Source of the DNA: Caprella mutica
Lineage: Eukaryota; Arthropoda; Malacostraca; Amphipoda; Caprellidae
Reading direction: 5' to 3'
NCBI GenBank assembly: GCA_947561585.1
Contig: CANNZV010000846.1
Location: 1-64,000 of the forward strand
Length of the DNA stretch: 64,000 bases
The position numbers and the translations under genes were made by a program. Numbering within the stretch: the first letter of the stretch is position 1; every line of letters starts with the position of its first letter. The notes below the pieces were generated by a model that saw only the letters and a list, made by a program, of their open reading frames with translations, was not told the origin of the DNA and searched no databases. Below, piece after piece: positions 47,429 through 62,400 of the stretch.

Positions 47429-50400
47429 CTTTGGGACAAAGAAAGCAAGTTATGAAATAACAGTCAGTTCCACATCTTCGATCATACAAGAAAAAATGAT
47501 AGCTAAAATAATTTGTTATTTTAATTATTATATATTTTTTTCGTATATGATCGAAGATGTGAAACCGACCAATAATTATTAACTTAAAGAATTAGTAAAA
47601 ATTGAAGATTTGTAAAGCAAATCTAGGTCCCTATACGCAACATTTTTTTTATTGAACAAAATAAATCAACGAAAGTAGCCTAAGCAAATTTGGTCTAGTT
47701 TTTTATTGATTTTTTTTAACAATAAAGAGTCGAAGGAACTCACGAGCAGGTGCGCGTGTTGAGGCATCACAGTAGACACGAGTAGTGTAGATCTGTTTGC
47801 TCTGGGTTGAGTCACAGCGCCACCTTGTGTCGGAGTGAGCAACTCATCAAAAACTCTGCGGATATCTGCCTCCCGAGCTGAGGGGAGAAGGAGGTTGTGA
47901 TTACTCAGTGTAAGGGGTAGGGTTGTGACAATATGCATTTAAAACCTAGATCTTATGAATATCATAGATAAAACGAAATGGTATCGAATACTATATACCG
48001 CTCGTTTAGAAAGATTAAATAGTGTTTAATTCTCTCCATCTATAATAGTTTCAGAATCTATGATTTTAAACACATATTGTCACAACCTTAATAATGAGAA
48101 ATGGTTATATAGCAAATAGGGTAAATATTCCATCGAACATTTGCGAGTGAAGGGTCTATCTATCGTCATATTTAACACAGAGAAATAAAGAATGAGTTAA
48201 TTATACCTAGATAGATCATTTACCGTAGCTGCCCTTTAATTATTATTAGTTAAAGTTAACCCTAATCAGAACTCATATTAGCTACAACATGTAGGTAGCT
48301 ACTTGTCTGTCTGTATTTGGTGCCACACACTTGCTGACTTTTCTATGAACTCTGGAGATAATATTCTCCTTATTTATTCTTACACAAATAATCTGATTTT
48401 ATTTTTAATGGAAAAATATAGTCTAAAAAATTGATGGTGGCTACCAAATAAAATAGCTATAGATTGTTAGAATATTATGTTAAGAAAAGTCAGCAGACAT
48501 TTCAAGTGATACAACCTGGGCCAGCTACTTTCTACTCACCTTCTTTGATGTAGAATGTTATGAGTTTATTGTACCAGAAGGTATAGTCTTCCTTTGAGCC
48601 TAGAAAAGCTGCCCCCACCAACATTTTCTTGAGGTAGTTCTCAGTCAAGCTGCTAAGTAGGTCAGGGTCAGTGGAGGAGAGGCGTGATGTCACATCATTG
48701 CGCAGTCTGCCCGTCAGGGAACTGAAGGAAAAAAAATAGAATTGAGGCAATCTATAAATTAAACTCAAATTCGGATGGTTCCACATTTTAGAACATGTAA
48801 GAAAAAACTGAAGACAATCTAACTTGACTAGGGGTGAGGTTCGAGTTATCAAACTGTTTCATATTATTGGATATGTAGCTAAGGAAAATATTAAATTACT
48901 ATTATTTAGGCCCGATTCACACATGCGTTTCTCAACACAGCGTAAAAAGATGCTCATGGCAAAAAGTTTAGCGACAACTGACTTCAAAGAAACTCACCAG
49001 AGTTTTTTTTAACACAGGTGTGAAGGGTTCCGATAAAATCAATTGTAGCTAAACTTTTTCAATGAGCAATTTTTTTCAAATGCGGAATTGGAAAATGCGA
49101 GTGTGAAGCAGGCCTCAGCTACCTACCTTTTATTTAAATAAGTATCCATGATACCTGCAGGTACCATGGATACCAACTAAAATAAATAATAATTATATAG
49201 TTTTTTCTTATATTCTCGTGAAAAAAGGAGCTTAGCAAAAAGTCTGGTGGAAAGACTTGAAAAACACTACGTGTGTACGGCCCTTAAGGTAGGTGTGTAC
49301 CACCTCGCAGTGACTAAATAGCTACTCACTGTTGTGAAGAGTAGCGCAGCATTCTGTTCAAGGGAGAGTCTCCTGAATTTCTCTGGTTAACTGATAGGTA
49401 CTCAGCACTGATGACCTGACGCACTGAACTACTTTCACCTAGGAGTTACAGTCATTATTAGGCTGTTAGCTAAGACACAAACAACAATATCAGAGAGTAA
49501 CTATTAACCCGTTAGGAATAAAATAATTTGAGTGTGAAAAAAGAATGAGAATTTTCGTGTTATTCTTGAAATATAGAGCTAGATAAAGAAAGCATGTTTA
49601 ACAAGGAAAAATAATATTAATTTAGATTGAAACAAACGCATGTGCTCTGATATATGAGAGAGTACACATGTGCTCTGATATATGAGAGAGTACACATGTG
49701 CTCTGATATATGAAAGAGTACACATGTGCTCTGATATATGAAAGAGTACACATATGCTCTAATATATGTTAGAGTACACATGTGCTCTGATATATGAGAG
49801 AGTACACATGTGCTCTGATATATGAAAGAGTACACATGTGCTCTGATATATGAAAGAGTACACATGTGCTCTGATATATGAGAGAATACACATGTGCTCT
49901 GATATATGAGAGAATACACATGTGCTCTGATATATGAGAGAGTACACATGTGCTCTGATATATGAGAGAGTACACATGTGCTCTGATATATGAGAGAGTA
50001 CACATGTGCTCTGATATATGAGAGAGTACACATGTGCTCTGATATATGAGAGAGTACACATGTGCTCTGATATATGAGAGAGTACACATGTTTTTATTCG
50101 GTAGTTGAAGGAATATTTTTAAAAAACCTCGCCAAATAGCTACATCATTTGAAAGATATTGTTTTACATTTTAGGACATAGCTAGCTAAAGAGTTAATAA
50201 TTTAACTGCATTCAAATATTAAACATGAAGTAACCAGACAAAGTCAATTCTTTCTCACCTAACTGCAGCCATGTCTCTAGTTGCGGACATCGGGTAAAAA
50301 CTTCTCCCGATAGCAGCACAATTGCCGGCAGATACGTCACCACCTCCACACTCTCCAAACTGGCTCCACCAACTCTATCCGCCAAGATGTCACTCCTGGA

Positions 50401-53400
50401 GACCATCTCTCCATTGGAGTTTTCACGCCTTCTCTCGTTTCTATCTGAAATTTCTGGTGAGTTTTTGGCGGGTATTAAGTGCACGCCTTGGATGCCATCT
50501 GCCGTAACTCTGCCTTCCACTGCGGAGATTAGGAGAAATTAATATCTATAGTTGATAAATAGTAATATAGGGAAAGTTACACATTGTCGGTCAGTTTCAC
50601 ATCTTTGGTCATACAAGAAAAACGATATAATAATACATTTAATTGGTAGCTATTTTGGTATCCAAGGAAAATACGATATAATAATTAATATTTAATGGTA
50701 TCCATGATACCTGCAGGTACCTATCATGGATACCATTAAATATTAAATAAATAAATTAAAAATAAATAAATAAAAAGAGTTACTTACCTAAGTGCCTGAC
50801 ACTCTCCCCCACCATCTTGCTCCTCTTCTCCACATTCCACAGTGTGATGTGCCCCAGGGTGGTGAGGAGCAGCAGCAGGCTGCCCTCTGCATTAACACTA
50901 GAGGCTTTACCCTCCAGTTGAAGGGGGGGAAGTAACATGCCACCTAGAAAAGATACAGTAGAGTTACAACATGAGATGATGAGTGCTGAGTTATCGGACG
51001 GTTCCACATTTTCGATCATATAAAGAGTATACAATAGCTATAATAATCATTATATACTTTTTTTACATGATCGAAAACGTGGAACTGTTCGATAACTCGA
51101 AACTTGCCCTAATATGATTATTAAAAAAAAAAAATAGAATAGATTCAAGTTAATAGAAATTTTTTCTGTGTAACATAATAATAGTTTGCAAATCTAGATT
51201 TTTTTAAAAACAAAAGACAGAAGATTAATTAACCGTACGCACCTGTATTAATATCGAGCAGGTGTAGCGTGGCATCTGTACAAGTGACTGCAATGAACCT
51301 GTTACCATTGACAACAGATGTAATGACAGAGGTGAGAAAAGTAACCCACTTTTCGCTACCTGAGGAACAGAAACATCACTATTAGCTACCAAAGGGAATA
51401 TTCAAAGCAAAATGTTCTTCAACTAGGGACATGAACAAAATATCTTAGTGTTTGATAGTATTAAATGTACAGAAACGCAAAGATAAAACATGTTCATAAA
51501 TGCCACATTCAAACATTATCATACACATAACAAATTCAAAAATGACCTTGACCTTTGACCTGGTCGCTCCAAAAATCTAATAAAATGGTTCATGGATAAT
51601 GAAAAATCTTCGCACCAAATTTCAGGCAATTTGGTTGAATACTTTTTGAGTTATATGAGTAACAAGATTACAAATAAATAGTAATTCCAGATCTTATGGG
51701 AACTATCCCAAATTTTCTATGAACTGTGATTAAATTCCATTTTTTTTTAAATTTCACTGTAACCCATTCTCCCAAAGTGATAACCCCATCCACCCCATTC
51801 CCACCGTTGGTGTGCAGGGTTATCCTATGTAGTCCCCTGCTCACAGATCCACTCTTCAACTCCTTGTAGTTGTTATCCACAGACACCATGTGGGTGGAGT
51901 CTCCACTCATTATCTGAAGTGGACCACAAAAAGTAAATAATAAAGTAGAGTTAGTTGAGGGCCGTACACACGTAGGTTTTTTTCAGTCTTTACATCAGAC
52001 TTTTTGCTTAACTCCTCCTAGGGAAAAAAAAGTAGGAGGAGCTTAGCAAAAAGTCTGGTGGAAAGACTTAAACTGGTATCAGATTAATTTCATTAAAAAA
52101 TTTTTCTCAGTTGCTTGTAAAGATTTAATGTGACGGACAGACAGAAGCTTTTCAATTATAGTATTAATAATCACATTTTTATTATAGTCTTCATTAGCTA
52201 GCACATTTAAATTTAACTCACCTGGAAAGATTTCTTGTTACCCAGGGACAGTTCAGGTAAGACGTTCCTCACGACCATTCCCCCCACCTGTACTTGTTCC
52301 CCAGCATTGGGGGGAGCTGCAATGGGGTGGGTCCTGACCATGGGGAGTGGAGGGGCACTGACTGAGGGGGAGGGGGGTACAGGTGGCTGGGAGGAGGTGA
52401 TAGACCTGTCCAAAGGGGGTCTTCCTCTTTTTCTCTTCACGGCAATTGGTTGTGGTTCTTCAAACTTGCGTTTGAGGTTAACATTAAGGGTGGCACTTTC
52501 ACCAGTTGTACCTTTAGACAGTTTGCTGAAATGAGAAAATTTAATGTTATTGAAGATAATGAAGGAACATGTCCAGGCACACCAAACAAGCAGAGTCATA
52601 CCAATGCATTAATTGAAGAAGATAAAACTTGAAGATTAGTAGCTAGGGTAAGTTACGAATTATCGGTCAGTACTGCAACTTCGGTCATAAGAAAAAATGA
52701 TATAAAAATTGTTATTATTACACAGTGCTATCTAATAATAACAATTTTTATATTGTTTTTTCTTATATGTACAAAGATGTAGTACTGATCGATAATTCGT
52801 AACTTACCCTAATAGTTATTGTAAAATAAATTCTAGCCAGTAATCCGCACATCGAATCAACCTTGAAAGAAGGAAAAGAAGAATCTAATTCTTGGGCAGT
52901 GTTGAACTCAGTGCATAAGCGTTTAGATTAGAACATGCTATCAGTAATCAGCTATATCCCGTTTTAAATATTGCAGATGTGAGTAGATAGTTAAATCTGT
53001 CAAAGCTTTTCCTGCATTGAGAAGGGAAATTTACCTACGATATGAGTGCAAAGTGTAGCTACCTAACTATAGTCCCATTGGAGGATATTAAGGAATTAAA
53101 GAAATCCTTAACAAATAACACATCAAATTATACAACAAAGATGTACATCAACAGAATCTTTTCGAGCTGGGATTTTGAGGGAAAAAATGTATTCAAATAA
53201 AATAATCAACTGATTAAGAAAAGTATTAGCTACCACCTACTTCAATTTTAAAGTTTCAGAAAAGACAGTGGCTATTTAATATTTACTTGGTATCCATGAT
53301 ACGTGCAAAGTGCCCATGAGAACTTACACGTATCATGGGTACTAAATTATAAAAAGGATACCGTCTCCTTGTCATCAAAAAATTCAAGTATCTACCTACC

Positions 53401-56400
53401 AATAATAATTTAAGACATAGCTACAAAATACAAATGTTTGGAAACTACCAACCAGTTAAAAATTGACTGGTTGGTAGTTCTAGTGCTTATGGTTACCTCT
53501 CCATCCTAGCAGTCAAGTCTGTCTTAGCCTCATCTACTTCAGATGCAGACTCCAAAGCAGAAGAAGAGGACTTCTCTGCTCCTCTCTCCGCCCCTTTCTC
53601 CGCTCCTCTCCCTTCATCAGCTTTTGGAGAAGAGAGAAGAGCTTTGGAGGGTAATGTCTTGACGGGAGTGTTAGAGTTGCTGCTGTTACCTGAAGAGTTA
53701 ACCAGAGATTAAATGTAATTTGAATGTCATCGATAACTTGGCTATAAAATCTCTCATAATTTCAAAAACTTAAAATAGCAAATTTTGGGTTACGTACATC
53801 ATCTTGTTCAGAAATTACGAATTTATGCCATTATAGTTACTATTTGTTAACCATCTTTTTACCCAAAAGTTAATTCAAACTCAATGTATAACGTTGTAAC
53901 TAATTTAGGTAAACAGATGACAAAAAGTAAATAGACATCCAGTGAAAAATAAACACTTGAGATAACAATGCCGTTATTGATATTAAAGATCGATGTGAAG
54001 TCTTACGAATATATAACCTATATAACATTAAAATCTATTAACAATTTTATACAAATGAATAAACTAAATGGACGTAGCTACAAACTTTTATGTAATTTTC
54101 TATTTCAATGATAAATTTTTAATATTTTATAAAAAGTTAAAATCTTACATTTCTCACACGGTAGCTAAAGATACATCAGTAAATAGGGTAAATTCCGAGT
54201 TATCGGTCAGTTCCACATCTTCGGTCATATAAGAAAAGACAATATAAAAATAATAATTATTATATAGTTTTTTCTTATATGACCGAAGATGTGTAACTGA
54301 CCCATAAATCGGAACTTGCCTTATATCCCCCCCCCCCCCCGACACACTCACCCCCACTGACGGAGTCCTTGCTGCTCTTGCTGGGGGTGGTGACATTGGG
54401 CTCTACTATTCCCTCCAACTTCTCTATGATGATGTTACTCTTGTCAGTGCGAGAGGAGGAGAAGGAAGAGAACGTCTTCAGGTTACCACTGGGAAGGAAA
54501 CAGTGTTTGAATTGGTGGGGATAATAGCTATTAAAAACAATGTTTGGATTGGTTGGGGGAAATATTAAAAGAAAAACAATTTTTGAGATTTTGTCTTAGA
54601 AATATTTAAAAAAATTAACGATTTAGATATAGAGTACAACTCCTCTATAGTGAATGTAGTCTCGAGTCCGGAATGTTGGACAAATTTTCTTTAGTCTGCC
54701 GTGAAAAGGTCATCAGTTTTCTAAAACTGATGACCTTTTCACGGCAGACTAAAGAAAATTAATTCACTATAGAGGCTACTTCCTTACTAAGGACAATAGG
54801 TTCACTATAGAGGAGTTGTACTGTACTAACTAGGGTTGTGACAATATGCTTTTAAAATCACAGATATTAATAATATCACAGACGAAATGAAATGGTATCG
54901 AATACTATATAGCTACCGGTGGTATTCAACACTCTTTAATTCTCTCCGTCTATAATATTTTAACGATTTAGCAATTATTTTAAAAGCATATTGCCACAAC
55001 CCATGTGACAACTTTGTTATGTTAAGGACCGTACACACGTAGGGTTTTTAAGTCTTTCCACCAGACTTTTTGCTAAGCTCCTCCTCCTTTTTCCACGAGA
55101 ATGTAAGAAAAAACTATATAATAATTATTTATTTTAGTTGGTATCCATGATACCCCAACTAATAGAAATAATATTATACCGGTTTTTTCTTATATTCTCT
55201 TGTAAAAAGTAGGAGGAGCTTAGCAAAAAGTCTGGTGGGCAGACTTTAAAAACCCTACGTGTGTACGGTCCTTTAGTCTTCGCCTCACCCCTCAGCATCT
55301 GGCGCAATGAAGACAGGTGTGATGCGTCTCCTGCCATCAGCAGTGCGCCTCTCTATCTGCTTATCTGGTCCTCTTCGGGGTGAAGTCTTGGGGTTGGTAC
55401 CTTCGTTAACTATCAAATTTGAGGCAGTGGCACCTGGGGAAAAAATAGGTTTACTTACTGCTTGCTTCGATACAAATGACCACTGAGAAAAATAAAAAGG
55501 TAAATAGATCTAGAGAAACACTTTCTTCATCTCTATTTTTTTTGGATGAAACCTTTTGGTGACGTGAAATAGATAATATAGTTTGTCCTAACCACAATTT
55601 TGTTGTACTGCACACTTCCTACAAATATTTTACATTATATCAGAAATAAACTGCAAATGTACACTAAAAAGTGTATATATACGTAATCATTTTTGACAGT
55701 TTACTAATTTCACATTTCAAAAAAAAACTTCATTAATTGTAATGCCTGTAGATATTTCAAAAATGTTTTGGGTACACGATGAAAATTTTTTAAGATTTGA
55801 AAATAGGAAATTAGAAAACTGTGATTTGTGAATGATGCGTAGACTTTTCCTTGATAGTACCTATCAAGACCACCAAAACTACCGGGAATTTCAATGCGCT
55901 ATATCTCGAAAACGAAGCATTTCCACAACAAATGGTATTACTGAAGAAAGTTTTAAAATGGCTCCTTTTACCTACATAAAGTGTCAAAATATCGAAAATC
56001 AAAGGCGGACCTAATGTCGAAAAATTTACCGTCATCTAAAATAGAACACAAACAAAAGTTAGTCATTATTTTAAATTTCATTGAAGACTTGATACACAAC
56101 TAAATTCAGAAATCTTAAGTTAGATCTTTCTATTATGACTGGTACATTGTATAGGTAGGGTAAGGTCTAAGTTAGCGGATGGTTCCACATTTACGATCAT
56201 AAGAAAAAACGATATAATAATAACTATCGAACTTTTATTGGTATCCATGATAGCTACCTGCAGGTATAATGGATACCAATAAATATTAAATAATTCTTAT
56301 ATGGTTTTCCTTAATTAACCGATCGAAAATTTGAAACATTTCAATATCTCTAAATTTACTACCCTAGTAGCAATAATTAGTTTAACCAACCCTATTTAGG

Positions 56401-59400
56401 GTCACACAGGTAAATTGCGGCCCTTTAACCCTAATCAGACTGACAATCGGTCTCTAAAAGACTGAGTGCGTAGGACACAAAACAGAGAATATATAGTATC
56501 CCAGAGCTATAGGGGGGATATTACGCGTGTCCCGGTAGGCTGTGACGTCACATGTCAACAATGGTGCGTACGTTTGTACGTACAGTACAAACACAAAAGA
56601 TGGCTGCAACACACCCAACTTTTGTTAAATAACGTTTTCGGTGATATTTTTTTTAATTCCACATTACCGCATGCTATTATCCATTCTCTATAGTCATACG
56701 GACGAAAATTAAAAAATGACTGTTGATGAAATTGCTACTGGTCTTTTTACACCCAAAATAGTAACAAATTTTTAGTCTTGAAGAAGATGATTTATTCAAG
56801 ATAATTAGATCATTAGTCAGATCGGTCGCGTTGGCCGCCATCTTAATTCTCTATTCCACGTGACCCACAGCAATTCTGTTTACTATGACGTGACCTCTTG
56901 TTTACATACATGACGTCACAGCCTACCGAGAATAAATTTGAATAATACATGTAACTGGGGTACTATACTATTCTATGTACTGTGGCGTAGGATTTGCTAC
57001 ACATTTGATACTTAGGAAACCAGTGGCTTGAATTGTATGATTTTTGTCAGTTAGTAGCTTTTGTCATATAAATGTACTGTGTAAAATTTTATACACCCAC
57101 GATTGATAGGAACAAAGTTATTACATTGAATGCATTCTGTATGAAATGTGTACGTTACACTTGCAGTGGGGGTGAAATTGTGGGTGCCATATCTAGATAT
57201 AGTGTGTGCGTGATCTGTTTGCCAAGTCACTGCATTCAGAGGACAATTAATTGCAAATAATAACTATAAATTGGTAAATATAATTAATACTGTTAATTGT
57301 GATAAATGAAAAACATTGAAATACTAATCATTCATTTGTTTCCTATTCTAATTGATTGCTTGGTGCGTGGCGACATCTGGCAATTATGTGTACGTATGTG
57401 CGTTAGTGTCTTGCGGGAGTACTGTGGGAGTAGTCACACGCCCATATTCTCAGAGAATTATAAAATTATTTTCACATTCATGCTTGTCATAATGTTCTTG
57501 TTACCATATGAGAAAAAATTAGAGTATGACCATTTACAAATACAGTGAGTTACATAAGTATTCTATACATTGATTTTTTTCTATTTCTCAAAAAGTATGC
57601 GGTCGATTTGATTGAAATTTGGACTGAATATTTAAATAGTTATTATCTACAAAACATATAAAGGATATGGATAAATTTCCAGTCAAAACAATTTTATCAA
57701 CAAAAAACAAAATTACCCATATGCAAAAGTATTCAACACATAGTCAAATTTTAATTTTAAAGCTATTATTTCAACTTGCTTTCTTGTCATATCGACATGG
57801 CGCAATACTACAACCAATCAGAAGCAAGCACTATGCTTCCGGCTCATCAAAGGTCAGTTGATAACAGCATCCGCCATTGTGTATAGCGTGCTCTGGTCAA
57901 AACTGATTAAAATGGCTAAAACAAAGGAACTTTCAAATGATATTCGTCAAAAAATCATAGATGGACACAAAATTGGACAAGGATACCGAAAAATTGCCTC
58001 TCAATTAAATATTGCGGTATCTACAGTTGGTTCAATCGTCAGAAAATGGAAAGCTACAGGTGGTGTTGTTAAAAACATGGCGAGGAGCGGTCGACCACGT
58101 AAACTAAATGATTGTAATCATCGCTATGTGGCACGTATGGTGAAGAAAAATCCTTTTCTTACTCGGTCTGGAATTCAGAAGGAGTTACAAGAATCTGGCA
58201 TTGAGGTAAGCAAGGTTACTGTAAAGAGGTCATTAAATCGTGCAGGTCTGGAATCTCGCTCACCAAGAAAAACTCCATTGTTGAAAGCTAAACATGTAAG
58301 AAATCGCCTTAAGTATGTTAGGAAGTATCAGCGAGAGTCAGAAAATTTCTGGAACCAAGTAATTTGGTCTGACGAAACTAAAATCGAACTTTTCGGGAGA
58401 AATATGTGCACCCGAGCATGGAGGGAAAAAAATACGGAATTTCAATCTTCAAATACAATTCCCACAGTAAAATTTGGTGGAGGTAATATTATGATTTGGG
58501 GCTGTTTTTCTGCAGATGGTGTTGGAGGAATAGAAATTATAGAAGGCAGGATGAATGCAGCAAAATACACTAACATTTTGTCCACACATCTTCTCAAAAG
58601 TGCAAATGATTTGGGACTAGATTGCAATTTTGTGTTCCAACAAGATAATGACCCTAAACACAAAACAAAATTAGCAAAGAAATGGTTTGAGGACAATGAT
58701 GTCAGTGTTTTAGATTGGCCTAGCCAGTCTCCCGACCTCAATCCAATTGAGAACTTATGGAGAATGTTGAAGTTGAGGGTGCAATCTAGGGATCCGAAGA
58801 GTATCACGGAATTGAGGAAAATGTGTAAAGAAGAATGGGCCAAAATACCAGCAAGTGCTTGTAAGAAACTTGTGAGTAACTACGGAAAAACGTTTGGATG
58901 CTGTACTGGAGAATAAAGGATATTGTACAAAATATTAGTAAATGTGTTGTATACTTTTGCACATGGGTAATTTTGTTTTTTGTTGATAAAATTGTTTTGA
59001 CTGAAAGTTTATTCATATCCTTTCAAAATTTTGTAGATAATAACTATTTAAATATTCAGTCCAAATTTCAATCATATCGACCGGATACTTTTTGAGAAAT
59101 AGAAAAAAAATCAATGTATTGAATACTTATGTAACCCACTGTATATCTAATGAAAAAAGTCATGAAATCTTAAGTTGATTCAAATCATGTACAAATATTT
59201 AATCGCTATTATAAAGTCTTGCCGAGCTCAAACTCCTCAGTAAGTCTTTTAAGGGTTAATTTCCAATTGCGGCTCTATTAAGAGAGTCTCAAAAACATTC
59301 TAAAACTAATTTAGCTATATCGAGTTGCTGTATATATGTAGCTATATCAAAAGAATTTTAATCAGTGGCCACAGTTAGTTAAAGTGCCGCAATTTACCTG

Positions 59401-62400
59401 CCTGACCCTACATATAGTCATTGTAATTCATAACATACAGTTCTATGCCTAATTAATTGATCAGACGTTTAGTAATCAGATACTTTGTTTAAAATAGCAA
59501 TCGCAAAGCCTCAACTCTTCAACAGAAAAGTTTTGGTAAATTTGTGCTTTAGGTCCCCCACCGATTTTCGATATTTTGACACTTTTGATAGGTAAAATGG
59601 AGCCGTTTTAAGACATTTTTCATGGATACCATTTGTTGTGCAAATGCTTCGTTTTCGAGATATAGTGCAATTAAGTTTCCGATAGGTTAAGTTAAGTTTG
59701 GGGGACTGGAAAGGTACATTAACATCACAAATAAGTATATCGGGGGGCGTGCAGCCCCACGAACCCCCTGCCAGGTCATTAAACAATCATGATGTGTGCA
59801 GTACAACAAACATGCGGATACATTGAACTACATTAACAGTTACATTGCACCAAGATTTCATGTCACAAAAATCTAAAGGGCGGAAAGCCTTGTGTTTTCT
59901 TCAAACTTAATGTTATTCCTACCAAAAACTAAATTGCGCTATATCTCGAAAACGAAGCATTTGCACAACAAATGGTATTTGTGAAAAAAGTCTTAAAATG
60001 GCTCCTTTAACCTATAATAAGTGTCAAAATATTGAAAATCGTTGGGGGACCTAAAGCACAAATTTACCAAAGTTTTAAAGGACAAAAAAAGATGAACAAT
60101 CACCTTCAAAATGTCATAAATTTCTCATACTCCTGTAAGATAACTACAATTTCCAAAATAGACTACATTTTTTGTTAAATCTACATTACTATTCTGTAAG
60201 AAAATATTTACACTACCAAGTAGAGTTACATAACAGAAACGCGAAGCCTTGTACCTACTAGTTAGTGAAGTAAAATGAGACCTGTTGCAATATACTCCCG
60301 TCACCCTAAATAGGTAGGTACAAACTCACATGTTCTGTGGGAAATTATATCTTCAAAGGGACTATCTCCATATGCGGGACTACCTCTTCCAGATGCGGGA
60401 CTACCTCTTCCAGATACGGGACTACCTCTTCCAGATACGGGACTACCTCTTCCAGATACGGGACTACCTCTTCTAGATGCGGGACTACCTCTTCTAGATA
60501 CGGGACTACCTCTAGAAACACGTCTGTTTCTTCTAGATACGCGTCTGCCTCTAGATGCACGCCTGTTACTTCTAGATACGGAACTGTCCCCTCTAATTAC
60601 ACCTCTGCCTCCTCTAGATACGCGACGTCTTCCATATTTACCTCTCCAACCTTTTCTAGGCATTTTTAAAATGGTAAGAGTAAATAGATAATTCGGTCGT
60701 TAAAAAGTTTAAAATTTAAATTAAGTTAAAATAGATTAAAATCAGTGGAGCTCATCTGCGCACAACCTTCTAGAGCGAACGACTACTCAACAATGACCCG
60801 AGTAAATTGATTTGCCCGCGAATTAAATATTACGCAAAGAAAACGACTCTGCGTTCATAGAAAACGAAATATTAATGACATTCTATGCGAAATACATTTC
60901 CAGTAGCCATACAATCTCTGCATGCTCCAAATAGTGTAATATATATATTTTAAATACATCCATAGATATAATAATTACTAAGGTAGGTAACTAATATGTT
61001 TGATATAGGTATTCATTTTTCGTCAATAGTCACACAATTAACACCATAACTCTAGAATGAAATACTAAAGTTTTAATTCACTGTAGCTCTCCTAATATAC
61101 AGTTGTACACTTTAAGTTTTCTGAAGAACTTTGAAATGTTGTAGCTACAGTGTGAATGTAAATTTAGCAGTAGATCAGCTGTAGAAAACTGCAAAATAAA
61201 CCACACCAACAACTTAAATCAGCTTAGACTCGTTAATTTAACCCTCAAAAAACTGACTGTGGAGTTTGAGCTCGACAAACCGAATTCATTCAATATAATA
61301 ACACTATTCCTATCAATCATGGGTAAATACAATTTTGCACAGTAGCTACATTTATATGATAAAAGCTATGTATTGACCAAAAAATCATATAATTCGAGCC
61401 GCTAGTTTCCTAAATATCTTTATGTACAGAATCCTCTTAAATTTTGTCAGTCCAATTAGAGTTAATAGTTCGGAAGCCTAAATACTTCTGAATGAAATCT
61501 TTACCCCTCGTGCAAGTTATTTCAAACTACAAAGTAGCTACCAACAAAGATTGGAAAAAAAATAGAAATAACAGAGTGTAAATAATTTGACACATTGATA
61601 ACATGTTTGATGAGCGGTTTATAGTTCGACACTCACAGTACTCTGACACTGGGTGTTAACGCAGGTCATGAACCAATCTGACCACTAGACATTAGTGATT
61701 GACCTACCATGACCTGTGTTAGAAAATGTTAACCCCCAATTTCCAAGTACAGAAAATTCGATGTAAACATACAAGAAAAATGTCTTTGGAATTTTTCCTG
61801 AATATTTTGGATATTCAAATCCTGAATAATGGCCAATTAAAATTAGCTAATCATATGGAAATTGTAAACAAGACATTTAATAGCTACAAATAAAAACTAA
61901 TGCAGTCATCACTTGTTATAACTAATTGCAATCATTATTAGTTATAACTAATGCAATTGATAAGTAGCTAAAAAGACTAACTAATAGTGCTCAAACCAAA
62001 GGCTAAGTGATCTATATTCAATGGAATAAAATTTAGTAGGTGTTTAACGTCTGCTTCGGAACCAAAGGTCACAATTAAATACAAGGGACTGGAAGAAGTA
62101 GTCAGAAAAGAAAGTGGCTCAATAATTAGATTTTTAGTATTTATAGGCACTATACTTACTTAATAAATAGATCAGTTATGGTGTAAGGGACACACGGGCC
62201 GTTTCTTCAACTAAAATACAGTGTGGAAAACCCCTAAATCTAAGAGCACAAAACACAGACGTTTCATGCATCATTTTCTTTGCTGTGGCATGAGAAAAAC
62301 GCCCGTGTGAAAGGCGACTTAAAGGTTCAGTACTCACTGTTTTTGAGGGCTGCCTCCCTAGCCTTCAGCAGCTCAGGGTTGTCAATGATAGCTGCGGTGG

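Noticed and set aside
49617..50089. Frames open in all three minus-strand registers
   Set aside because: A stop-free 28-bp unit reads through in every frame; it is an intronic minisatellite.
52235..52534. 99-codon + strand frame
   Set aside because: Antisense of the HIRA basic-region exon.
58442..58843. 133-codon frame on the minus strand
   Set aside because: Antisense shadow of the Tc1 transposase.
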